Position numbers and translations under genes: made by a program | From: Priapulus caudatus | Taxonomy: Eukaryota > Priapulida > Priapulimorpha > Priapulimorphida > Priapulidae | Assembly (NCBI RefSeq): GCF_000485595.1 | Contig: NW_014577144.1 | Span: 87,284-123,502, forward strand | Length of the DNA: 36,219 nucleotides | Reading direction: 5' to 3' | The notes under the pieces: model-generated | Seen by the model: only the letters and a program-made list of their open reading frames with translations | Told to the model about the DNA's origin: nothing | Databases searched by the model: none | Shown: in pieces, positions 9,691 through 18,964 of the stretch | Position numbering within the stretch: position 1 is the first letter of the stretch | Layout: each line of letters begins with the position of its first letter

Positions 9691-10377
9691 CTGACAATAA
9701 TGACAATCTGTCATTATTAACTGCTGATAATAAATAATGTGCCATATCTGAGGTAACACTAATAATACTTAAAAGCAGCCACTGGGGGCGATGTCCTCTA
9801 CCAAACATATGCAGCACCTGATGTGTAATTACATGCATAGTATCTGCTAAAATAAACAATATTTTGTTGAAGTCATGCGTTCAAGATGTAGAGTAAACAC
9901 TGCTTTCAGTAGATAAACATGACAAGTGAATGCAGATGCTTGTCTTGAATAATGGGACTCCATTAGAGGGACCTGGTTTACCACGCTGCAGTAACATAAA
10001 AAATTTCAATCAGCCAATAGATGGCGACATGTGTGCTAAAAGAACTTATGCAGCTCTAGGCAGATGTCCAACCTTTATCATATTAATTTAGAGAGCACAT
10101 CCCTCAAACTAGTTTTATACGATAATTCGTATTCAAACCTTAATAATTTGTTTAATGTTCATTAGGTGCAAGATTCACGTGTTTTCACTACACACCCCTG
10201 TGTCCACATACACTGTGAAAATATTAAATATGAATTATACGTACAAGGGGCGACATAAGCAACATAAACAAATTTTGCGTTATGAAATTTACAGAATCGC
10301 GTCGTCGGAGTCGAGGAGTAAGTAAACATGCATATATGGGTTTTTGCGTTTTTTACGCTAGGCCGCATCGGCATCAT

Positions 10378-10800
10378 CATCAAAAGCAGTAGCAGCAGCA
10401 GCAGCAGTACCCGCAACAGTAGTAGACGTAGTAGCTGCAATAGCAGCAGAAGCAGCAGTAGCGGCGGCAGCAGCAGCAGCGATCGCAGCAGTAGCGGCAG
10501 CATCAGCAGCAGCAGTAGCAGCATCAGCAGCAGCAGCATCATCAATCATCAGCAGCAGCAGCAGCATCAATCAAGCAAGTAGCAGCAAGTAGCAGCAACA
10601 AGCAGCAGCCGAACAGCAGCAGTAAGGTCATTTCATTATCAGTCGTCATCATCGATCATCATCAAGCAGCAAGCAGCAATCATCATTATCAGCAGCAGCT
10701 AGCAGCCAAACAGCAAGCAGCAGCAGTAGCATCATCATCATCATCAGGCAGCAGCAAGCAGCCAGCAGCCAGTGGTAGCATAATCATCCATCATCAAAAA
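10378..10800 (+). repeat. (AGC)n/(ATC)n trinucleotide tract
   Basis: AGCAGC, AGCAGT and ATCATC triplets run for about 420 bases. From about 10570 onwards the period is repeatedly broken by single extra or missing bases. A shorter copy of the same kind of tract lies at 17115-17300, before the same downstream block. Ser-rich, Leu-rich and Ala-rich open frames are by-products. Confidence 0.9.
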
Positions 10801-10827
10801 GCCAAAGGGCAAAGCAAGCCAAAAGCC

Positions 10828-11628
10828 CTCGGGAACCGGTGGGAGGCGCCGGCGGCAATGGTTTCAGACAGCCGGACGCGAGACTGAATCAACGATTCCC
10901 GACGCGTGTGTCGATTAATTAGAATATAACAGCACGGACGGAAGTGCTGCTGGAAATTGATGCAAGCATCGCAAAGATGGTAGTGCTTTACGGAAACGCA
11001 GCGTACATTGTTATCTACAGTTATATTTCGCAACCCATTATAGTATATATATATACTATATATATATATTATATATATAATAATGTTGTTTGAAGCCGAC
11101 AAAGATGCATGTGTTCTCGACAGCTTGCAAAATGTAAAATTGAAATAGCAACGCCTTTAATTTTTAATATTCATAATGTTTCATGCGATAACATGTATGA
11201 TTGGTTCTATTGGGTGCAGAGCTGGACGGCTCTTTTCTTCGCTATACGCGAACGGCAACGGGCCTCGATATCGATCCCATAGAGTTCTTTCAGCCGGCGA
11301 CGTAATGTTTTGTAAGTTGGCCTTGTTTGACAAGATGCCAGCTCCGACTGACTGGTTATGCCCCGCAGAAAGTTGTTACGTCTGTTTCTAACGGGCGAAC
11401 GACGACGATGGTCGATTTTCCTGTCGTTAACCTCGTCGGAACTGCCACACACAGAAGCGCGCAATTAAGCCCGCGTGATTTGATTACCCTGTGGGTGCAA
11501 GAAGCCGTCCGTGCGTTTGCCTGCCGGTGTCTGTGTGGCTGTAGTGGTCCTTGTTGTGGGGAGGCGGATGTTTTGGGAATGCCCGTGGCACGTGCGAGGG
11601 TGTTAGTGCGTGAATGTGTACGTGTGTG
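10828..11628 (+). repeat. Duplicated block A, first (direct) copy
   Basis: This segment matches 17313-18030 in the same orientation. Examples are CCGGACGCGAGACTGAATCA, GTTATCTACAGTTATAT, TGCATGTGTTCTCGA, AACCTCGTCGGAACTGC and GTGAATGTGTACGTGTGTGC. Most differences are one-base gains or losses, and no reading frame is kept between the copies. A Kozak-like AAAGATGG near 10975 opens 38 hydrophobic codons here but a different frame in the second copy. A (TA)n tract lies at about 11041-11083. A donor-like TTTTGTAAGT (about 11308) and an acceptor-like CCCCGCAG occur, but no exon is recognised. Confidence 0.8.
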
Positions 11629-11629
11629 C

Positions 11630-11810
11630 CATGTGTGTGTGTGTGGTGTGTGGTGTAGTGTGTGTGTGTGTGTGTGTGTGTGTGGTGTATGTGTCGTGGT
11701 GTGTGTGCGCGCGCGCGTATGCAGTGTATGTGTATGTGCGCATGTGCGTGCTGTATGAGTAGCACGTGTGGTATATGTGTGCGTGGCAGAGTAGTTAGAG
11801 GTGACAAAAG
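11630..11810 (+). repeat. (TG)n-rich tract
   Basis: TG dinucleotides with CGCG interruptions. Its far part (about 11690-11810) is matched in reverse complement at 26150-26270, for example CACGTGTGGTATATGTGTGC against GCACACATATACACACACGTG, marking the outer end of the inverted duplication. Confidence 0.85.
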
Positions 11811-11819
11811 CGAGAGCAG

Positions 11820-11873
11820 AGAGAGAGGTCCTAGAGAGAGAGAGAGAGAGGGGGGGGGAGGGAAAGAACATGA

Positions 11874-11904
<31 letters not shown>

Positions 11905-11961
11905 GAACGAGTAGAGAGCTAGAGAAGAAAAACGAGAGAGAGAGAAAGAGAGAGAGAGCAG

Positions 11962-12019
<58 letters not shown>

Positions 12020-12125
12020 AGACAGAGAAAAAAGAAGGGAAAGGGAGAGAGCTGGAGAGGGAGACGAGAGAGAGAGAGAGAGAGAGGAGCGGAGAGAGAG
12101 AAGAGAAGAGAGGGAAGGGACGAGA
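11820..12125 (+). repeat. (GA)n microsatellite, interrupted
   Basis: About 300 bases of GAGAGA with G-runs and AAGA interruptions. The (CT)n tract at 25756-26115 is its inverted counterpart. Confidence 0.92.
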
Positions 12126-12440
12126 GGAAAGCTGCAGCGCCAACGCTGCGTACGTCCGATAGATGACGATGGGCAATTCGCAGCAGTAAACCGAGGCTCT
12201 AACTCACGCATCCGTCTCCGTCTCGACGGTAGCATCACACACCAGTATTAACTGCGGCTAAACCGTGTGAGGCTCTCATGTACAAGCCTGCAATGCAAGC
12301 TAAGATCTCATCTGAGAGGAGCTGCCCACAGCCTCGCCAGCGCGTCCGATAATTACCTGATCCCGTCATAACGTGTCAAAAAATGAAATTAAAAAAGCGT
12401 GTAACTGCCTGAATAAATCTTCTGCTCTCTCTCTTTGCTC
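12126..12440 (+). repeat. Duplicated block B, forward copy
   Basis: This non-repetitive segment matches the reverse complement of 25461-25755. CAGCAGTAAACCGAG here corresponds to CTCGGTTTACTGCTG there, GCTAAACCGTGTGAGGCTCTCA to TGAGAGCCTCACACGGTTAGC, and CATAACGTGTCAAAAAATGAAA to its complement near 25510. No protein is recognised in it. Confidence 0.8.
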
Positions 12441-12505
12441 TCTCTCTCACTCTCGTCTCGCTCTCCGCCTTCTCTCTCTTCTCTCCTCTCAGCACATCAT
12501 CACGC

Positions 12506-12530
12506 NNNNNNNNNNNNNNNNNNNNNNNNN
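12506..12530. other. Assembly gap (25 N)
   Basis: Exactly 25 N between a CT-rich left side and a unique right side. Its length equals that of the second gap, suggesting a fixed placeholder rather than a measured distance. Confidence 0.99.
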
Positions 12531-12691
12531 CTCTGCATCTCAGTCTCCTCTCTGCTAGGCGGTCGGGTCGTCGTGTCACGGGGAGCGCTCGTCTTCCGCT
12601 CTCGTCTCATCTCGGGTCTCTTCTCGGAGGGAGGCAGGGGTCGCGGCTCCTTAACCGCAGTCTTCTTTCAAATCCGGAAGATAGGGTTACG

Positions 12692-12814
12692 ATGGCGGCA
12701 GATTCTCCTCTCGAATCTCTCACTCGAAGTACGCGTCCTTCCGATGACGAGTCCGGGATGTCGTCGGAAAAGGTCGTCTTTCGTCTCGTCGCGGGCAGAT
12801 CTCTCTCTCTATAG
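12692..12814 (+). CDS. Possible protein N-terminus in a CpG-rich island
   Basis: ATG at 12692 (context GGTTACGATGGCGG, G at +4) opens 40 codons, then TAG inside a following CT tract. It begins MAADSPLESLTRST and continues RPSDDESGMSSEKVVFRLV. The Ser/Asp-rich hydrophilic N-terminus and the GC-rich sequence from 12540, which includes an ETS-like CCGGAAG at 12674, resemble a promoter-proximal first exon. No good donor is visible before the CT tract. This 280-base island is absent from the R2 copy, where the CA tract meets the GA tract directly. It could therefore be an unrelated contig end joined here. No family is recognised. Confidence 0.22.
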   Translation: MAADSPLESLTRSTRPSDDESGMSSEKVVFRLVAGRSLSL

Positions 12815-12829
12815 TATAGTAGGTGTGGT

Positions 12830-13060
12830 GGTGGTGGGTGTGGTGTTGTGTGGTGTGTGGTTTGTGTGGTGTGGTGGGTGTGTGTGTGTGGGGGTGTATA
12901 TGTGAGGTGAGGGGTGTGTGGGGTCGCGTGTGAGTGCTGTGCGTGTGTGTGTGATGTGGATGTTGTTGTGTGTGTTGGTGTGTGCGTGCGTGCCGCTGCG
13001 TAGCGTGCGTGCGTAGTGCAGCTGTGGTGTGTGTGTTGTGTGTGTGTGTGTGGTGTGTGG
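12830..13060 (+). repeat. (TG)n/GGTG-rich tract
   Basis: GTGTGGTGTGG-type words for 230 bases. Its inverted counterpart is the CA-rich tract at about 25030-25190. Confidence 0.85.
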
Positions 13061-13598
13061 TTCGTGGTAACCGCAATGATTTCTCGTTAGATAATGTTGG
13101 TATAGATTGTTGCAGTTCACACATTCCGAGTAAATCGGGCGACTTGCTTACTACATATAAATGTACAAGTAACAACAAAGAGACAGTATCATAGTGTACA
13201 CATCCAGGCCCTTATTCACGAATCTGCAGAATTTGTACAGCGACTCTCACCGCGAAGTCGAACGTAATCATGCGACAGCGAGAGAATATTAAATTTTAGG
13301 TTAAACTAACTATGTTATGAAGGTATTAATAAACTCATCCTCAGGTCGCGCGCTCCGCAGTCAGTGGCTGCTCATCCACGAATCATAAGCAGTGATAGAA
13401 ATATATGCACTGCTAGACGTGATGGCAGCCATGAGCGGAAAGCCGCAGGCGCGAAAGATTGGACACTTTTGTGTCTTCTAATGGACGGCAGTCAACCGCC
13501 GCGAACCTCTACTATTATAATTCGTAAAGGTATACGATGACCAATTCAGAGCACCAAAAGTCAGCCGATCCTCCAGAGAAACTGGAGGGGCAGTTTGC

Positions 13599-13895
13599 TT
13601 ACGGGCTAGAAGCGTTTTCTGAGCACGAGTGAGAGTTGGCAGCATACATAGCGAAAATAACACGGACGTTTAGCGCACATGCGGCTACGTCCTTCAGTTG
13701 AAGTTTTTTGTCCCCCCCCGCCGCATCTCCCGTGAAGTGCAGAAACATAAGCCCCGCCTTCTCGTTGATACAGACATGAATGTGGGGCGTCAGGGTGCCC
13801 GACGTGACAGAGTTGTCCTGTAACCTACTGTCTTTCCCAGCCTGTGTAAACTTATTCAGTATGAATAATGAAATGCCCCCAGATACCGACTGCAT
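13599..13895 (-). CDS. Unrecognised 98-residue open frame in duplicated segment
   Basis: A true ATG at 13895 opens 98 codons to a TAA. The product begins MQSVSGGISLFILNKF and has a middle with TPHIHVCINEKAGLMFLHF, a composition that looks more coding-like than its surroundings. An in-frame TGA lies about ten codons upstream. The corresponding DNA in R1 (about 22.33-22.60 kb) and R2 (about 24.33-24.60 kb) is alignable but carries frame-breaking gaps. If the copies are read noise of one locus, this forward version is the best record. It could also be an exon: AATGATGCAG lies just upstream but lacks a pyrimidine tract. No family is recognised. Confidence 0.22.
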   Translation of the reverse strand: MQSVSGGISLFILNKFTQAGKDSRLQDNSVTSGTLTPHIHVCINEKAGLMFLHFTGDAAGGDKKLQLKDVAACALNVRVIFAMYAANSHSCSENASSP

Positions 13896-14603
13896 ATTCG
13901 CGGCTCGAAGGAAAAATTTTCTGCATCATTGTAATCGGCTGTCGAAGTGATACGGAGTGAGTCATTCATTATGAAGCAATTCAGCAAAACACAGAACGAC
14001 TGCAACGACAGAGGTTGGAGAATGGTTGCGGAAGGCCAGATGTTGTACGATGAGCCACAGAGCAGCCATCTCTTGGATGTTTTATAAGGTATAAACTATG
14101 GGGATTTGTCAATAAAATAAGTGGCGTTTTGTCATATGGAATTACCACGATTTGAACGTATAGAAAACTATATGTTATTTCTACTGTGATTTCCCGTATC
14201 TATGCCTTAGGAGTTTTTTCATCGCTCTTATACAATGGCCTATCGGTAGATTTTTCTTGCGTTTTCTGCGTGATTAGTTATTTTTGCGCAGGCAACTCAT
14301 TTTGGAAATGCGCTCCAACGAAGTTTTTAACGCTGTCCTTCTAGTTAGCTTAAGGTTAGTCTATGTTTCAGTGTTGATTTAGGAAGCAAAGGATAAAACT
14401 GATGCAAATCGTGATTCGTTTTTTTAGTTCGACTGTTTATCAATATTTCGTTATAACGCTCCCTATATGATCATTAATTTAAATCCGCTTAGTACGTGAA
14501 TATTTGGGTGCAATTTTTGCATTATGTTGGTTGCCTAATTAACATCTCCTTCTCTAATGCCGTTTCTTTAACTTTGTGATATTGTAAACCATGTGTATTT
14601 GTT

Positions 14604-15011
14604 TTGTTTTATATTAAAGTTCTAATCTTTTTGAGTTCAGCTAATCTGGAGATGACTGAGCGAGTTTTTGTTACTCTGGTTTTAGATAATCTCCAAATTC
14701 CTAGCAATATCGGTCCATATGGTAATCATTGTCATCGTCTAAAACTAACAACTACAGACCATCCGCCTGACCGCGTGGGAGACGTGCCGCCGGGGGCATT
14801 CGAAGTTGCGGCACAGTCTCGCAAATGCGGACAGCGCTTTCATACTTTGAACATCGCCCGCGGTCGCGTGTCCGCAGCATCTGCGGGAACTAGCACGTCT
14901 GCATCCGCGCGCACGCGCATTAGGATTAAACAGGCAAAGCGTGCCACGCAAGTCTGTATCGTTGTATCATGTCTCTCTGGACCCATTCATATCGATGATA
15001 TTAATGCTTGA
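14604..15011 (+). other. Long open frame of doubtful meaning
   Basis: The forward copy is open for 135 codons. The Arg/Ser/Ala-rich half, around GDVPPGAFEVAA, comes from a CpG-rich patch at 14750-14960 that is also open on the minus strand. The start is not a normal ATG context and the frame is broken in both inverted copies. It is listed because it marks a CpG-rich patch that might hold a small exon on either strand. No family is recognised. Confidence 0.12.
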
Positions 15012-15084
15012 TCCTAGCAGGTGATATACTTCTTGTCGAGTAGGCGACCATTACAGGAGCGTGCCGAGATTCTTAGTCAGTTTG

Positions 15085-15215
15085 TAAATATTATTATTAT
15101 GTATTGTTGATATTATGTATTATTATTGAGATTATTGACTACGTGCACTTATGTATTACCGTTACTGATATTATTATTATTATTATATGTTGTTTGATTG
15201 ATTATGTTATCTATT
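15085..15215 (+). repeat. (ATT)n-rich tract
   Basis: ATT and ATTATG words recur. The inverted copies show expanded (AAT)n at 21050-21180 and 23115-23250, so this array differs in length between the copies. Confidence 0.7.
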
Positions 15216-15252
15216 ATGTATTTCTTTAGGTATATGAGAAAGTTCGAAGCAA

Positions 15253-15296
15253 TTTAAAGCAATAGTGGCAGTGGTTTAAAGCAATAGTGGCAGTGA
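15253..15296 (+). repeat. 22 bp tandem duplication
   Basis: The 22-base unit TTTAAAGCAATAGTGGCAGT plus GG occurs twice in exact tandem, apart from the last base. It is present in diverged form in the inverted copies near 20970 and 23060. Confidence 0.85.
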
Positions 15297-16077
15297 TTTC
15301 GTCGGGACACGTTGCTTCTAGGCCTGTATTTCTGAACCAGTCGTGACTCGCTGGTTCTAGTTTTATAGTTATATTCTGCCATTGTTATAATCATACAGAG
15401 ATTGTCACCTGCCGTCATTTACTGCATCAGTGTAATATAATATTAATAGCTGTTAATGTTAAATAGAAAACTGTGTTAAACCCATAGAAATAATATACTA
15501 GTTAGACTCTGGTGTAGGTGTCTCGATATATTTTTATGGTTAAACCCAACTATTTATAAGTTCTCACGCTTGCGCAATGCATGCTAGATAGCGACAAACA
15601 GTTGAATTTCAGGATGCCTATACGGTTTCTGAGAAGTCACTTGTGAGATCAATGAAATAAAAAATGAAAGATCTGGGTGACATGGACTTCAGGGCAACTG
15701 AACGTGTGCGGTTTGATCAAGACGACTGAAAGATAGTTTTTACCGAGAGAGAGGTTGGCTCGTAGCGCCGAGCTAACTGGATTATCAATCATATCAACAT
15801 CTGTCAGGTTGTCACTCATAAAATAGCACCATAAGAAAATCGAAGAAACTAGTCCGTTTCGCAAGACGGAAAAAATCCGCACAGTCCCTCTACGAGAATT
15901 ACACGTTGATTAAACGTGACCTCTCACTCGTACTCGCCGTTAGCTTAATAGCTTATTGCATTCACTAATTAAATTTGCCGGAACGAGAAAACCATGCTTT
16001 CTACGCGACTCCATATTTCCTGCAGTGTTTTTGTGGGAGAATTCTGTTACATCCTGGAGTGTTCGTCTGGCCCCAAC

Positions 16078-16197
16078 ATGGCTGACACCGCCTCTTCATC
16101 AATCCCTGTCATCTTCGAGCCACCTGGCAGTCTAGTGGAACGATGCGGCATTAATCAGAAAACTCGATTTATTTCGGTAAAAACACGGAATCGATGA
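16078..16197 (+). CDS. Possible protein N-terminus in duplicated segment
   Basis: ATG at 16078 sits in a strong initiation context (CCAACATGGC: A at -3, G at +4). It opens 39 codons beginning MADTASSSIPVIFEPPGSL. A donor-like TCG|GTAAAA at about 16177 would end a first exon after about 33 codons. The inverted copy R1 (about 20.05-20.15 kb) has a related frame that starts differently and is shifted. The start resembles N-termini of many small cytoplasmic or gag-like proteins, but no family can be named. Confidence is low because the stretch is short. Confidence 0.2.
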   Translation: MADTASSSIPVIFEPPGSLVERCGINQKTRFISVKTRNR

Positions 16198-16218
16198 TTT
16201 GATTTTAGCAGTAGCGTT

Positions 16219-16350
16219 CAACGTGAGGGAAGGGAGGACGTTTCGAACTGTCAAACGGAGAGATCTTGTGTTTGTTGTTCTTATCAACGTGAGGGAAGGA
16301 AGGACAGACCGAACTGTCATACGGAGAAATCTGGTGCTTGTTGTTCTTAA
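16219..16350 (+). repeat. 66 bp tandem duplication
   Basis: Two units start with CAACGTGAGGGAAGG at 16219 and 16285 and both end near TTGTTGTTCTTA; they differ at about eight positions. The pair is preserved in reverse complement at about 19795-19915, so the tandem duplication came before the larger inverted duplication or copying. Confidence 0.85.
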
Positions 16351-17049
16351 TAAATCAATCGTTTCGTTACGAACATCGGCAGCAATATATTTATTTACGG
16401 TTCGTGGAAAGCGACGTACGTTGCTTCCGTCTCGTTTCACATTCGAGCGGAATTTGTGGAAACAACGTCACCGCCTTCTCTGCACGGTTGATTCCTCCCA
16501 TCTAACGTATACTCAGTCTTCATCCTTCCTTACAGACTGACGGCTGTCGGTATAGTACTGCTAGTATATTTAATCAGCACTCGAATGTTCAGCCGGGAGA
16601 GGAACCGCGAATGATGCCCCCCACGCAGCCATGATGATTACGTCATCGTTGTAGTCACGTGGTTTCTTTGATCAGATGGCTGGGTTGGGCGAGTAAATTA
16701 ACGTTTGAAGATTATACCCGCTCCGTCCTAAACGCCTGGTCCGGTGCGATCTTTCTTCTTCCTATAAGATGTTATTGCCGGGAGAATTCGTGCGTTAGTG
16801 AGAAGTGTGGATCGCAGGCGACCTCAACAAACACTCGGTCCCACCTGATTATAATATATCATGTAGATTAGTCACGGTGATTGCGATCATAAATCAAACA
16901 CGTGAGAATCATTTCATGCATTTAAAATTATCAATTAGTGTCGTGAATTGGAACGTCGATCGATCTCCGTGACAGCCGACGCTGCCATTGTCCAGCCAAT
17001 TAATTCTCGACCCGCGTAACTAAATGGATAGATTAACAGACCGGAAGAA

Positions 17050-17229
17050 GGACGAACACAAAGACGCAAGAACGGATGGATGAATCGATAGATGGATGAA
17101 TGGATAGATGGATGGATACAGCAGCAGTAGCATTATCATTATCATCGTCATCATCATCATCATCAGCAGCAGCAGCATCATCATTATCAGCAGCAGTAGC
17201 AGCAACAGCAGCAGCAGCAGTAGCATCAT

Positions 17230-17261
<32 letters not shown>

Positions 17262-17300
17262 GCAGCGGTAGCATAACCATCATCATCAGCAGCAGCAGCA
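17050..17300 (+). repeat. (GATG)n then (AGC/ATC)n tract
   Basis: GGATGGATGAAT-type tetramers to about 17112 are followed by AGC and ATC triplets to 17300. The pair mirrors the (CATC)n tract at 18640-18960 and the AGC/ATC tract at 10378-10800. Confidence 0.9.
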
Positions 17301-17312
17301 GCCTCGGAACGG

Positions 17313-18030
17313 GTGGGAGCGGCCGGCGGCAATGTTTCACAGCCGGACGCGAGACTGAATCAACGATTCCGACGCGTGTCGATTTAATTAGAATATAAAG
17401 CACGGACGGAAAGTGCTGCTGGAAATTGATCAAGCATCGACAAAGATGGGTAGTGCTTTAGGAAACGCAGCGTTAACATTGTTATCTACAGTTATATGTT
17501 TCCACCCATATATATATTATATATTATGTTGTTGTGAAGCCGGACAAAGATGCATGTGTTCTCGAAAGCTTGCAAAATGTAAAATTGAAATAGACAACGC
17601 ATTTAATTTTTATATTCATATGTTTTCATCGATATACATGTATATGGTTGCTATTGGGGCAACGACGGCTCTTTTCTTCCCTAACCCGAACGGCAACGGG
17701 CTTCGATATCGATATAGAGTTCTTTCAGCCGCGACGTATGTTTGTAAGTTGCCTTGTTGACAGATGCCAGCCGACTGACTGGTTATCCCCGCAGAAGTTT
17801 ACGTCGTTTTAACGGGGCGACGACGACGATGTCGATTTTCTGTCGGTTAACCTCGTCGGAACTGCACACACACAATTAAGCCGCGTGATTTGATTACCCT
17901 GCTGGGTGGAGAAGCGTCGTGCGTTTGCCTGCGCGTGTCTGTGGGTGTGTCTGTGTGGCGGTGGGAGGGGGATGTGAATGCGTGCACGTGCGAGGGTGTT
18001 AGTGCGTGAATGTGTACGTGTGTGCATGGC
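17313..18030 (+). repeat. Duplicated block A, second (direct) copy
   Basis: Collinear with 10828-11628 and shorter by loss of TG and TA repeats. It holds an open frame from 17392 in which ATG at 17446 has a strong context (AAAGATGGG) and opens about 104 codons, beginning MGSALGNAALTLL, with two hydrophobic stretches. Because the first copy shifts frame several times by single bases, at least one copy is inaccurate and the frame cannot be trusted. No family is recognised. Confidence 0.75.
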
Positions 18031-18139
18031 GAGCGGGGGAAGCCGGCGGCATTTGGCATCCGTCACGTTGACTATTACCGACGGGCTGCTCTTTTGACAA
18101 CGCGTTCGTTTCTAACTTTTAGTCCGTCGTCTATTTGTC

Positions 18140-18300
18140 TAGACACTCATTCATTCATCCATTTATTCGTTTAATCATCTATTCATCCATCTAGCCTACC
18201 ACTCATTTATGTCATATCTCATGTCATTCAATTTCATTGCATTCATCATTTATTCAGCTTTATTCATTCATTCATTCATTCATCATTCATTCATTCAATT
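18140..18300 (+). repeat. (ATTC)n tetranucleotide tract
   Basis: CATTCATTCATTCATC-type words in the spacer between the inverted arms. Confidence 0.9.
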
Positions 18301-18639
18301 TGTACGTGTTCATTCTGCGCAGAGAGGAGGCGCGGAACGGCATGCAGGGGTGGTGTTTTTTCACTTAGTTAGATAATCACTTCGGCTATGGTGTTTTTAG
18401 GTTGCTGTGTGGTCGTGTGCTGTCCGTCGTCTGAGCCGTGGGGATCATCGGCAAGTGGATAGAAGTCGGCGAGTATGGGAAAGACACACTGCAGGCTGTG
18501 AACAGGGTGGTGACGTAGGAATGCCTTAGCCCGGGCGGACCAAGATGGAAGCAGAATTGCGATGTAACAGAGAAGTCGGTGGGAGTGGTTATCTTCATTC
18601 GGGGAGCTGGGAGTCATGTCATTCATCATCCAATGCATT
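18301..18639. other. Unique spacer inside the palindrome, no gene recognised
   Basis: A GC-richer 340-base segment found only once in the window, lying at the turn between the forward arm and R1. The minus strand is open for about 89 codons and the plus strand has an ATG in strong context at 18545 (AAGATGGAAG) that runs into the CATC array. Neither product resembles a family I know. Confidence 0.35.
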
Positions 18640-18960
18640 CATTCATCCATCCATCCATCCATCTATCCGTCCGTCCGCCCGTCCATCCATCCATACAATC
18701 CATTGCCATCCATCCATCCATACCATCCATTCCATCCATCCATCGCATCCAGTCCATCCATCCATACTATGCCATCCATCCATCCACCATTTCATCCATC
18801 CATCCATCCATCCATCCATCCACCATCCATCCATCCATCCATCCATCCATCCATCCATCTATCCATCGCATCTATCCATTCATCCATCTATCGATTCATC
18901 CATCCATCCATCCATCTGATCCATCCATCTAATCGCATTGCATCCATCTATCGAATTCAT
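18640..18960 (+). repeat. (CATC)n tetranucleotide microsatellite
   Basis: CATC repeats with CTAT, CGTC and CGCAT interruptions. It is the inverted counterpart, greatly expanded, of the short GATG tract at 17050-17112. SIHPSIHP-type frames are artefacts. Confidence 0.95.
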
Positions 18961-18964
18961 CCAT

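Larger units (their letters stand above)
13061..17050 (+). repeat. Large duplicated segment C, forward arm
   Basis: This 4 kb segment recurs in inverted orientation at 18965-22973 (R1), and its part 13061-15330 recurs again inverted at 22999-25020 (R2). Paired landmarks are GCCCTTATTC at 13210 with GGAATAAGG at 22963 and 24888; GACGTGCCGCC at 14780 with the same word in the R2 strand at 23497; and CACTCGTACTCGCC at 15926 with GGCGAGTACGAGGG at 20219. Matching coordinates to R1 add up to about 36.1-36.25 kb throughout, so the arms are collinear. Copies differ largely by one-base gaps. The forward copy is the cleanest over 13.1-16.5 kb. Confidence 0.85.

Noticed and set aside
9218-9859. 213-codon minus-strand frame rich in SIYL and SIHP
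   Set aside because: It is the translation of GATA and GGAT microsatellites; all three phases are open, and similar peptides arise at 18.6, 29.4 and 32.5 kb.
17108-17433. Ser/Ile-rich and Leu/Met-rich frames on both strands
   Set aside because: They translate the AGC/ATC triplet array and are open in several phases.
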